Positions 17,703 through 25,898 of a stretch of 64,000 nucleotides of DNA are shown here, one piece after another; position 1 is the first letter of the stretch; every line of letters begins with the position of its first letter. This DNA is from Chthonomonadaceae bacterium (GTDB taxonomy: Bacteria; Armatimonadota; Fimbriimonadia; Fimbriimonadales; Fimbriimonadaceae). A model generated the notes under the pieces. It ran no database searches. It was not told where the DNA came from and saw only the letters and a list, made by a program, of their open reading frames with translations. The position numbers were made by a program, and so were the translations under genes. The DNA is taken from NCBI GenBank assembly GCA_015709495.1, contig CP054189.1, positions 1,240,001 to 1,304,000 on the forward strand. Direction: 5' to 3'.

Positions 17703-17704
17703 CC

Positions 17705-18343
17705 CTACTCCTCCTCGACTGGCGTCTCCACCCAAGTTCTCGTCGAAGCATGGCCGAACTCGCGCTTCAGAATCCCTCGCTGAGGCACGAACCAGAAGGT
17801 GAGCGAGCGCGCTGCGGGGGCAGGTCCGCCGCTCTCAAGGCGAAGCTCGACATCGACCCGGACCGCTTCGAGTGAAACGCCATTGACCACCAGGGAGTCT
17901 TTGCGCGCAGCGACTTCGGCTTCGCCGTTCCACGAGACCGTTCCTGAGATGAGTTTGCCCTTCCAATCCCACTTGTCGCCTAGGTTCATCGGGAATCTGA
18001 GCAGGGGAAGCGTCGGGTCGTACACGGCCTTCGCGGCCTCGACGAGCGAGAAGGACTCCCGCGTGGACTCATACCGCTCGACTTCCAGGGTTTGATTGTG
18101 CGCGAGGAATTCGAACTCGACAGCAGATCCCTTCACCTCTGACCGCACCGTGACCGGGATCTTCGTCCCGCCCAGCGAGATCACCGCCGATTCTCCGGGC
18201 TTCGTCGCCGGAAGCAATTCTTGGGCGTCCTGAATCAGCCTGCCCAGGGACTTCGTTCCCGTGCAGCCTGCGAGAGCGACGGCGAAGAGCGCCGCCAGTG
18301 CCATTCCCCGAAGGGACTCAGTTCGGTTGGGTGAATTTGACAA
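17705..18343 (-). CDS. Lipoprotein, fourth member of a tandem family
   Basis: This 212-residue protein has a signal peptide ending in the lipobox ALAGC (Cys about residue 27), so it should be anchored to a membrane. The body shares a pattern with the three genes upstream: a FPMNLGDKWDWKG segment, a beta-rich middle, and WFVPQRGILKREF near the end. This resembles DUF3108-like periplasmic lipid-binding folds, but I cannot name the family. It overlaps the preceding gene by 26 bases and is followed at 2 bases by rodA. The function is unknown; location suggests a link with envelope biogenesis. Confidence 0.75.
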   Translation of the reverse strand: MSNSPNRTESLRGMALAALFAVALAGCTGTKSLGRLIQDAQELLPATKPGESAVISLGGTKIPVTVRSEVKGSAVEFEFLAHNQTLEVERYESTRESFSLVEAAKAVYDPTLPLLRFPMNLGDKWDWKGKLISGTVSWNGEAEVAARKDSLVVNGVSLEAVRVDVELRLESGGPAPAARSLTFWFVPQRGILKREFGHASTRTWVETPVEEE

Positions 18344-18923
18344 GGGTTGTTGTTGTGACCGTTTCCCGATCGGCGATCTTGCGCCACTCCTTAAACTCGA
18401 TCAGTCCGATTCCTTGCGCGTAGATCGCTACTTGTTTCGATTCGATTTTGGTTCCGCCTCCCGTATCGAGCACACCCGTCACCGTGCTTTCGATTACGTT
18501 GGCCGTCATTCCCAATACGGTTCTTTTCCCCTTTGCATCGGCAGTTCCCCGCAAAGTGAGAGGCACCGGGATGGTTTGCATCGGAGTCATTCCCGAAAAC
18601 TCCCAGGACGTTCGCTTGCCGTCGAACTTGAGAACGGGGATCGGCTCGCTGAGAGGGGAGTCCTGCTTGAAGGCGAGGATGTGGATCGTGTTGTCGATCA
18701 GTCCATAGAACCGCGTTTCGATGACTTTGCCGTCGATTTTCGAGGTCACCGGGAACGCCATCTTACCGTCGATCCGGATGGGGGGAAGCGCCTCGTCGAC
18801 GACCACGTTCGTTTGGTCGCCCGACTTCTCCTCGTACACCCAGCGAGTTCCCGAAGTCAGAGGAAAGTAGTCCTCGACGACGCCTTGGCAAAGCGAACCG
18901 AGCAGCAGGGCAACGGCGATCAT
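18318..18923 (-). CDS. Secreted protein, third member of a tandem family
   Basis: This 201-residue protein has a short N-terminal hydrophobic signal (MIAVALLLGSLCQG) that includes a Cys but is not a clear lipobox. The opening YFPLTSGTRWVYEEK and the closing QGIGLIEFKEW parallel FPMAEGNQWTFE and GIGLVRYVQR of the first member. These proteins therefore look like diverged tandem copies sharing a beta-rich fold. The 3' end overlaps the next family member by 26 bases, and it lies 10 bases from the second member, so all are probably one transcript. The function is not known. Confidence 0.7.
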   Translation of the reverse strand: MIAVALLLGSLCQGVVEDYFPLTSGTRWVYEEKSGDQTNVVVDEALPPIRIDGKMAFPVTSKIDGKVIETRFYGLIDNTIHILAFKQDSPLSEPIPVLKFDGKRTSWEFSGMTPMQTIPVPLTLRGTADAKGKRTVLGMTANVIESTVTGVLDTGGGTKIESKQVAIYAQGIGLIEFKEWRKIADRETVTTTTLVKFTQPN

Positions 18924-18933
18924 AACTTGATTC

Positions 18934-19692
18934 TCATTGGGTCAACTCGATCCGGATTTTCGCCTTCTTGCCTTCGGAGTCCTTGGCCTCGATGACTAGC
19001 TTGAGCATTCCCACGTCCTTGGCAAACCACGCCGTCATGGTTGATTCTGTGGTCTTACCCGCCGTAGCCAATAGGCCCCTGCCCGTAACTTTGGCCGCTT
19101 GAAACTCACCGGCTTTGACCTTGACCTTCTCAAACCCCACGACCTTCAGTTCGGTGGACTGTTTCGCCTCGACTTCGGTGGGGAGCTTGAACTTGCCTGA
19201 GGTGGACCATGAAGTTCCCTTCTCGATCTTGGACGGCATTTCGATCGACATCGGCTCGATGGGGGAACCCGCGAGCATCGTGGAGTAGAGACCGTCGGAC
19301 TTGAGAACGAACTCCTGGTTGCCGAGCGGGGCCAGCGCCCCCGCACGTTCCATCAAGAACTTCGCTTCGTTGTCCTTCACCTCGATCAGCTTGACGGTGA
19401 CGGAGCCCTCTGAGGGGGCCTTATCGTCGACTGCGTACTCGAAGAGCATGGGTTCCGACCGGCCCAGCCCGTAATACGTGAACGCGTCGTTTTTGAGGGA
19501 TGCGGGCAGTTTGTCGATGGGAAGGGCGGTGGGGGAAGAACTCTCCTCGATCTCCGTTTCGCCCGATGGCTGCGCCGTGGACGCCGTTTCCGGCTTACCG
19601 GGCTCGGAAGGCGCGCCTTTGGACCCGCATCCCGTCAGCGCCAGCGCCGAGAGGATTCCGAACAAGGACAAAAGAAAGAGGTTGCGCTTCAT
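18934..19692 (-). CDS. Lipoprotein, second member of a tandem family
   Basis: This 252-residue protein starts MKRNLFLLSLFGILSALALT with lipobox ALTGC, followed by a Ser/Glu/Pro-rich spacer of about 35 residues and a beta-rich domain. The family pattern is visible as KIEKGTSWSTSGKFKLP and AWFAKDVGMLKLVIEA, corresponding to the W-rich strand and the GIGL strand of its neighbours. The ATG at 19692 is preferred over the long upstream extension because it places the lipoprotein signal at the N-terminus. It begins 2 bases after the first member ends. The function is unknown. Confidence 0.75.
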   Translation of the reverse strand: MKRNLFLLSLFGILSALALTGCGSKGAPSEPGKPETASTAQPSGETEIEESSSPTALPIDKLPASLKNDAFTYYGLGRSEPMLFEYAVDDKAPSEGSVTVKLIEVKDNEAKFLMERAGALAPLGNQEFVLKSDGLYSTMLAGSPIEPMSIEMPSKIEKGTSWSTSGKFKLPTEVEAKQSTELKVVGFEKVKVKAGEFQAAKVTGRGLLATAGKTTESTMTAWFAKDVGMLKLVIEAKDSEGKKAKIRIELTQ

Positions 19693-19694
19693 CG

Positions 19695-20411
19695 TTACTT
19701 CACCACGTAGGACTTCAGTCGAAGGGTCTGCCCTGAGGTCGCATTGCCCACGGCGATCCTCTGGACATACCGAACAAGGCCGATCCCAGGCGACCAATAG
19801 GTTGTCGAGGCCATCGTCGCGGGAACATCCTGCCCGTCGACTTTCGCCATAAACTCAGCGTAGGTTTGGATCGGCAGGGCCGTCACTCGCCCGATCCCTG
19901 AATCGACCAACTGCCATGCCTGGACTTCGTTCTTGTGGGAGCTCGGCCCCGCTTGCCCGATCGGCAGGAGCGCCGTTCCCTTCCAAGCGAACTTCTTCCC
20001 GACTTCGATGGGAAACGGGACGGCGGTTTGGCGAGGCGAAAACGTGACTTCGGGGTTCCCGGCTGAGAGTTGGAAGATGCCGTTCGACGTGATCTCCCAC
20101 GCTTGCTTGTCGATCACCTGAGTCCCCGACGTGAATTCGAGCCGCGCCTTGATTCCACCCTCCATAGGCGAAACGCTGATGACCTTGAGGGTGATCTCGT
20201 CGGTGCGTCCGGCGGCCTCGACCTCAAAGGTCCATTGGTTGCCTTCGGCCATAGGGAAAAGGGTGGCTTCCTTCCCCGGCTCGACGGGTTTCACTTCGGC
20301 TTTCTTCGAAGGCTTGGGTTGATATCCCGAAGCTTTCTGCGAATTGCATCCGATCAGGGTCAGGCTTGCCAGAAGGGCAAAGGCTAGGGTCGCTTTCCAA
20401 ATCATAGACAT
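19695..20411 (-). CDS. Lipoprotein, first member of a tandem family
   Basis: This 238-residue protein has signal MSMIWKATLAFALLASLTLI and a lipobox LIGC. A Lys/Pro-rich linker (KPSKKAEVKPVEPGKE) leads to a domain beginning LFPMAEGNQWTFEVEAAGR and ending WSPGIGLVRYVQR. AGGAG precedes the start closely. It lies 5 bases after a SecD-P1-like gene and is followed by three related genes. I do not recognise a named family with certainty. A periplasmic or outer-membrane binding role in envelope transport fits the neighbourhood, but this is inference. Confidence 0.75.
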   Translation of the reverse strand: MSMIWKATLAFALLASLTLIGCNSQKASGYQPKPSKKAEVKPVEPGKEATLFPMAEGNQWTFEVEAAGRTDEITLKVISVSPMEGGIKARLEFTSGTQVIDKQAWEITSNGIFQLSAGNPEVTFSPRQTAVPFPIEVGKKFAWKGTALLPIGQAGPSSHKNEVQAWQLVDSGIGRVTALPIQTYAEFMAKVDGQDVPATMASTTYWSPGIGLVRYVQRIAVGNATSGQTLRLKSYVVK

Positions 20412-20416
20412 CTCTC

Positions 20417-21532
20417 CTACTCGTCGCGTTGATTGATCGCCTCACAGGCGTCTTGCACGAGGGTCAGGTCCGTCAGTTGGCTTATTGTAACCTGGCTCAG
20501 GACCAATTCGTGCGAAATCCGGGGTGCAGCGATGGCGATTCCGTCCCAAACCAGCAGCAACTGCGAGCCCAGATTGTCTCGGCTGTACTGCCAGAGCCGG
20601 GTTCGGCCCTCGCCATTTAGGTTCAATTCCATTGTGTAAATGGGCTTCCCATTGCGGTCTCGCCGCTCCGAATAGCCCGCCGAGTCGATTAAGTCGGAGT
20701 TGACCACGACCGTCACGCTGTTCAGCAGACTTTCGGGAATCTCGGCGTATCGCTTCAAGTTCTCTTCGTCGAGGAGAGACTTGAGGTGCCCGCCGATGTC
20801 TTCCCGCAACTCAGCGTTATCGAGCAACTTTTGTGCCTCTTCGCGGTAGGCGCCCAGAACGATCGCCGAAGTGATCTCGGGTTTCTCTTTGTAGCGATCG
20901 AAGACCGTCCGGGCGAAACGGGTTTGGAACGGGATCGGCAGCGTCCCGACCAGCTTCTTCACCCGTCCTTCGACTTTCGCCTCGACGGTGATGGGGAGTT
21001 CGATCACGATCCCTTGTTCGAGGGCTTCCGTTCGCACCACTCCCAACGGGGTGCCGTCGAGTTGGATGTTGAGGTCGGACTCAAGCTTGGCTTTCAGCTC
21101 GGCGTCCCCGTCGAGGGCCTTGAGGAGTTGATCGCGGGGCCAAACGACGGGGTAGGGCGGCAGGTCGCCTTCGTCGATGTTGTTGACGGACATGAGGAAG
21201 CGCCCGAGGGCATTCGAGTCCCCCTGAAGCGCGCGGAGCATCTCGCGAATGGGGATTCGCTTGGCGTTGGAGAGGTCCGGCTTTTCTCCGCGGTCGGAGG
21301 GCGCCTCAAACTTGCCTCCCCCTCCCTGCACGAGGTGGGCAATCTGATTGGAGACGACGATGTGGTAGCCCTTGCTTGTATCGACCCCCAATAGATTGAC
21401 TCGCCTCGGCAAAAGCGGTTCAAACTTCTGGTTCTGGAGGTAATACGAGGTTAAGGTCCGATAGCCGAAATACGACGCGGCGATGACGGCGATGAATCCG
21501 ACGAGTATCTTTGTAGAGGCTCGCAACTTCAT
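20417..21532 (-). CDS. Membrane-anchored protein with a SecD/SecF P1-head-like domain
   Basis: This 371-residue protein has one N-terminal membrane helix (ILVGFIAVIAASYFGYRTL) and a large extracytoplasmic part. The C-terminal 75 residues read MELNLNGEGRTRLWQYSRDN, then LLLVWDGIAIAAPRI and QVTISQLTD. This closely follows the SecD P1-head pattern (Gly-x3-Phe, AIVLDG, SAP, I-x-G). No SecD-like multi-helix channel segment is present, so it is not a translocase SecD. The upstream 250 residues are unlike anything I recognise. It lies between an ABC exporter permease and the lipoprotein family on the same strand. A periplasmic chaperone or handling role is speculative. Confidence 0.65.
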   Translation of the reverse strand: MKLRASTKILVGFIAVIAASYFGYRTLTSYYLQNQKFEPLLPRRVNLLGVDTSKGYHIVVSNQIAHLVQGGGGKFEAPSDRGEKPDLSNAKRIPIREMLRALQGDSNALGRFLMSVNNIDEGDLPPYPVVWPRDQLLKALDGDAELKAKLESDLNIQLDGTPLGVVRTEALEQGIVIELPITVEAKVEGRVKKLVGTLPIPFQTRFARTVFDRYKEKPEITSAIVLGAYREEAQKLLDNAELREDIGGHLKSLLDEENLKRYAEIPESLLNSVTVVVNSDLIDSAGYSERRDRNGKPIYTMELNLNGEGRTRLWQYSRDNLGSQLLLVWDGIAIAAPRISHELVLSQVTISQLTDLTLVQDACEAINQRDE

Positions 21533-21621
21533 GTCTCGGGGTTCTCAAGCGGATTCAACATCGCTAGTTCGATGAAAGTTCGCGGTGCGAGGGGCATTGT
21601 ACCGTTCGGTCCTCACTTGAG

Positions 21622-23316
21622 CTAGTCGGAGGGGTTGTAGTCGGCGTAGAGCCTTCCGGCGGCGAGAGCGCCTACGAATGCGATCCCCCAACAGACCGCC
21701 GAGCCGAAGACCGCCGCCAACCAGGCCGGAACGCCCGCGATGAGCAGGCCGATGAAAAGTCCGGCAGGAGGGAACGCCATGATCGCGATCGAGAGCATCA
21801 TCATCAGGCCCTTGAACTGCCTCTGACTTTGATCGTCGATGTCGGGAAACAGAATCGTGATGCAGAAGACGGCCGCGCTGAGGAGCAGCGACAGAGCGGG
21901 GCAAAAGAGGATCGCCGCGAAAATGTAGGAAGCCAGGTCGGGTTTGATCGCCAAGCTCACGATGCAGCCCACCCAGCAAACCACAGAGCCCAAGACCGAC
22001 TTCGCGAGCATCTCGAAGAACACGATCGAAGTCGGGGTGAACGGAAGCGACTTTTGCAGATCGACCCTGCGCAACGACTCCATGAACCCCGTGCTCGCTT
22101 GCGCCATCGTGACGATGAACACCACCATCATCTGCATCCCCAGAAAGAACGCTCCGGACGCCGTGCCTTTGAGTTGGGAACTCGTCAGAGCCGGCATCAG
22201 CGAGAGCGCAAGGCCGGCTACGGACGAAGCGAGAAGGGGGAACATCATCCCGCGCCCTTGAAGCAGGAGGTCCTTGTACACCAGCGCCCAGGGGCCCGGA
22301 GCCCAGATGCGCTGGAGAAGCCGAAACTGCCTCGTCTTGGACTTGCCTTCGCGAGCGAGTTCGGCGGCAGCCGCATATACGTCGCCCGACCGCTGAGCCG
22401 ACCGGAGCGCTTGGCCTTGACTGACGCGAACAGCGGCTTGGTCGTAGAGCCAGCCAACCTGCGAGTACGTCTTCCAGACCGCGAAGCCGATGATCGCGAT
22501 CAACCCTCCGAAGCCGAACGCGCCTGCAGCCCAGGACCCGCTGAGGGGGGCGGTCGCGAACATCGTGGCGAGCGAAGCCGTCGGGAACGCGATCCGCAGG
22601 AACGGAGATTGGGCGAGTCGCACCAGGTCGTCGAGCGAGCCCAGCTGAGTGAACCCCCATCCCACATAGCCCGCCACCGCGAGGGTCAAAATCCCGATTC
22701 CCCAGTTGAGCGCCTTTCTCAATCCGTCGTATCGAGTCTCGCTGCGGTTGAACAGCAGCGTGAACATGTACGCCAGGGTGATCCATACCATCGACACGAG
22801 AATCCAGGAGAGGTAGACGAGTTGAGCCGTCAGAGTCGAAGCTGAGGGGTCGGGAAGATTACGAAACAGCATCGACCATCCCGCAGACATCGGCCGGATG
22901 CCGAAAAGGAGGATCAGGAGCGGGAAGAGCAGGGTGAAAAAGAGGTCACGGAGGAGTCGGAACGTGAGGACGATCTTCGGATCGACCGGTGTCGCAAAGA
23001 GTACATCGGCGTCGGCGGGTCTGAACCCCTGCCGAGGGCTCAGTACACCCAGCATCAGCAAGAACGAGATGCCCAAGAACAGCGCGAAAACCGCGGCGTC
23101 GATGACGGCGATCGGGGGAAATTCGAATTTGGGAAGCGAAGAGGACTGGAGCTTGTCCCACGACCGTCCCGAGTTTCCGTAAAGGACGGGCCGGACGAAC
23201 CACATGAAGTAGTAGCCCACCAGGAACAGGATGCCGATAAGGCGTGTGGGCGAGCCCAGCGCCCGCATGACCCCGTTGTAAGCGGTCCTATAGCTCAAAT
23301 ACAGCAGGGGCTTCAT
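21622..23316 (-). CDS. ABC exporter permease, large polytopic type
   Basis: This 564-residue protein has about a dozen hydrophobic segments and begins MKPLLYLSYRTAYNGVMRAL. A segment LGVLSPRQGFRPADADVLFA after the second helix and a charged cytoplasmic loop near the middle are typical of the putative ABC exporter group with permeases of 500-600 residues. It pairs with the ATPase gene immediately upstream; the two overlap by 29 bases. The substrate is unknown. The following genes encode envelope lipoproteins, so envelope-lipid or protein export is possible but unproven. Confidence 0.78.
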   Translation of the reverse strand: MKPLLYLSYRTAYNGVMRALGSPTRLIGILFLVGYYFMWFVRPVLYGNSGRSWDKLQSSSLPKFEFPPIAVIDAAVFALFLGISFLLMLGVLSPRQGFRPADADVLFATPVDPKIVLTFRLLRDLFFTLLFPLLILLFGIRPMSAGWSMLFRNLPDPSASTLTAQLVYLSWILVSMVWITLAYMFTLLFNRSETRYDGLRKALNWGIGILTLAVAGYVGWGFTQLGSLDDLVRLAQSPFLRIAFPTASLATMFATAPLSGSWAAGAFGFGGLIAIIGFAVWKTYSQVGWLYDQAAVRVSQGQALRSAQRSGDVYAAAAELAREGKSKTRQFRLLQRIWAPGPWALVYKDLLLQGRGMMFPLLASSVAGLALSLMPALTSSQLKGTASGAFFLGMQMMVVFIVTMAQASTGFMESLRRVDLQKSLPFTPTSIVFFEMLAKSVLGSVVCWVGCIVSLAIKPDLASYIFAAILFCPALSLLLSAAVFCITILFPDIDDQSQRQFKGLMMMLSIAIMAFPPAGLFIGLLIAGVPAWLAAVFGSAVCWGIAFVGALAAGRLYADYNPSD

Positions 23317-24037
23317 GTTTCTCGGCTGTGAGCTTCAGGAACACTTGCTCCAGTGTCTGGCCCTCCGATTGGCTCAGTTCGCGCAGTTCCTCGAGGGTGC
23401 CTTCGGCGATCTTTCGGCCTTTCGCAAGGATCGTCACCCGGTCGCACAGCCTCTCAGCCGTGTCGAGCAAGTGGGTCGAAACCAGAATGGAGCATCCGGC
23501 AGCCCGAGCTCGCGCGAGTTCGGCCTTGAATTCGGCCACCCCGGCGGGGTCGATGCCGACGATGGGTTCGTCGAAGAGAAGCACGTTGGCGTTGTGGATC
23601 AGGGCGCACGTGATCGCCAGTTTTTGCCTCATGCCCTTGCTCAGAGTTGCTACCAGCGAGCGCCGCTTCTCTTCCAAGTTGTAGCGCTTCATGAGCTCGT
23701 TGGCTCGGGCTTCGTAGGAGCGGTCCATGCCATAACACATCGCCACGAATCGGATGTGCTCTTCGACGGTCAGAAGCTCATAAAGCGACGGGAGTTCGGG
23801 AACGAACGCGAGGTTAGCCTTGGCCCGCGCCTGGTCGCTCACCAGATCGTAGCCGTTGATTCGCACGTGTCCCAAAGTGGGGCGAAGGATCCCCGCGATG
23901 CATCGCAGCGCGGTCGTCTTTCCCGCTCCGTTGGGCCCCAGCAACCCGACGATCTCACCAGGGCGAATCGTGAAGGTCAACTGGTCGACCGCTCGGAGCT
24001 TCTTGTATTCCTTGGTGAGTTCGTAGACTTCGAGCAT
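23288..24037 (-). CDS. ABC transporter ATP-binding protein
   Basis: This 249-residue nucleotide-binding subunit energises the adjacent permease. It has Walker A GLLGPNGAGKTTA (about residues 32-44), signature LSKGMRQKLAI, Walker B NVLLFDEPIVGIDP and the switch His in STHLLDTAERLCDR. The ATG at 24037 matches the usual family N-terminus (MLEVYELTKEYKK); an upstream ATG at 24082 would add 15 residues without family support. It overlaps the start of the permease gene. It belongs to the ABC-2/CcmA-like exporter ATPase group rather than an importer. Confidence 0.9.
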   Translation of the reverse strand: MLEVYELTKEYKKLRAVDQLTFTIRPGEIVGLLGPNGAGKTTALRCIAGILRPTLGHVRINGYDLVSDQARAKANLAFVPELPSLYELLTVEEHIRFVAMCYGMDRSYEARANELMKRYNLEEKRRSLVATLSKGMRQKLAITCALIHNANVLLFDEPIVGIDPAGVAEFKAELARARAAGCSILVSTHLLDTAERLCDRVTILAKGRKIAEGTLEELRELSQSEGQTLEQVFLKLTAEKHEAPAVFEL

Positions 24038-24108
24038 GGGCCGGCGAGGTTTGGTTGTACCCGTATTCAGGCGTTCGAACATGGGACCGGACGCAAGGTC
24101 GAGAGCCG

Positions 24109-25840
24109 CTACCGTCCTCCGAGACCGCTGAGAGACACCCCTTCGATGAAGTACTTCTGGGCGAAGAAGAACACGGCGAGGACCGGCACGATGGACATTG
24201 TGGCGAACGCCATCAGGAGGCCGGGTTCTGCGGCTCGGTCGGCTTGATAGAGCTGCACCGCGTAGGCGATCGGCATCTTCTCGGAGGAGTTGATGAAGAT
24301 CAGTGGCCCCATGAAGTTGTTCCATGCGCCCATGAACGTCCAGATCGCCACGACGGCGACGGCAGGCTTGAGTTGGGGGAGCATGACCTGCCAGTAGGTT
24401 CGCAGCGGATTGCAGCCGTCGAGCGTCGCCGCGTCTTCGAGTTCCTTCGGTATGCCGAGAAAGAACTGCCGGAAGAGGAATACATTGAACGCCGACGCGA
24501 AAAACGCCGGGACCCAAAGGGGCATAAGGGTATCGACCCATCCGAGCCACCGAAAGATCAGAAAGTTAGGAAGCATCGTAACCGCCGCAGGCAGCATCAT
24601 GGTCCCGAGCAGAACGAGGAACAGGGTCTCGCGTCCCGGAAACGGGATCCTCGCGAATCCGTAGGCGACGAGCGAAGAACTGAGGAGCGTCCCGATCACG
24701 GAGAGGACGACGAGGATCAGTGTGTTGTTGAGGTACGCAAGGCCGAGGTTTGCCTCGGGGGAGGTATTGCAGCGCTTCCCAGTAGTTTTGCCAGCGGAGT
24801 CCAGGCTGCCGGATGTCGGGGGCTTCACCAGGGCGCGCCTGCACGAGGCGGCCCTTCATTTCAGGCGGATCGAACACTTCGACCAGCCTCCCGCCATCGT
24901 CGAGTTCTTGAACGACCCGTCCCCGTGCTTTCCTGCCGTCGAGGGTGAGGTGGGCCAGTGGGACTTTCCGCGCGACGATTCGGAGGGGTGGCTGCGCGGT
25001 GACGGTTCTGCCCCTGAGCATGTAGGGCTCCGCGATGTCGATCACGGCGGACCCGTCGGGGTTGCGCTGGAGGATATCGCCTCGCGCCGTAAAGCCTTCG
25101 AGCTGGGTTTCCACGAGCGGTCGCTCCGGATCGTAATAGGGAACGGTTTGAGTGACCTTGGGAATCCACACAAGGCCCTCAGGCGAGGCCATGTCCACGT
25201 CCTCTTTGAAGCTGGTGAGGAGAAGCCATACGAACGGCAGGCCGAACACGACGGAGCCCACGGCCAGCGCAAGGTGTTGCGCCCCGAGTTTCAACGTCTT
25301 GGCTGCCGGGTGGCGTTGGAACCACACCATCAAGGAGGTGGCGCCCACCAAGAGGATCAGAATCCCTACCGCCGCGATCCAGGGAACTTGGGCAACCCCC
25401 CGGAGCAGTTCGACGGGGCCGCCCACAACGACGTGGAGGACGCCAAACAGAGCTGCGCCGAGCGTCCAGAATAGGGCTACCCGAATCCAAGACCGGTCGT
25501 CTTGCGAAGGGGGAGAAGCGAAGTGGCGTAGTGCCGTCCCGATGGCGGCTGCAGCGCAGGCGAGCGCTCCCCACGCCGTCCAAGGCGCGACGATCCAGAA
25601 GATCGGAATCGGGACGCCCCCTCCGAGCGGCCTTCCCGCCGCCTGGGCCACTCCCCCTGAGAGCACGAGGAGCCCTCCTCCGAGGCTAGCCGTCCAAGCC
25701 AGCGAGACTCCAACGGCCCTGCGATCGGTCCAAGGTCGGGCCAACGCCAATTGCAGCGCCATTACGACCGCTCGGGCCGCAAGCAGCCATCCCGCCCAGG
25801 AGGCGAGCACACCGATAAGGTAGGCAAGGTCGGCCAACAC
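24109..25840 (-). pseudogene. Sugar-type ABC permease (MalG-like) split by a frameshift
   Basis: Two overlapping minus-strand frames together encode one MalG-like permease. The first (from a GTG at 25840) contains about five extra N-terminal hydrophobic segments, the first core helix ending WLLLTSFKEDVDMASP, and a roughly 130-residue extracytoplasmic insert up to WQNYWEALQYLP. The second resumes with EANLGLAYLNNTLILVV and carries the EAA loop ELEDAATLDGCNPLRTY plus the remaining helices. The switch falls in a run of five G on the plus strand at 24757-24761. Removing one base restores a single frame of about 575 residues. It may be a real pseudogene or a homopolymer sequencing error. No partner permease or binding protein adjoins. 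Confidence 0.8.
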
Positions 25841-25898
25841 CGCTTACTATCTTGCGCCAAAACGACCGGGCGAACGCCGAAAGTCGCTCGGAGCCGCG

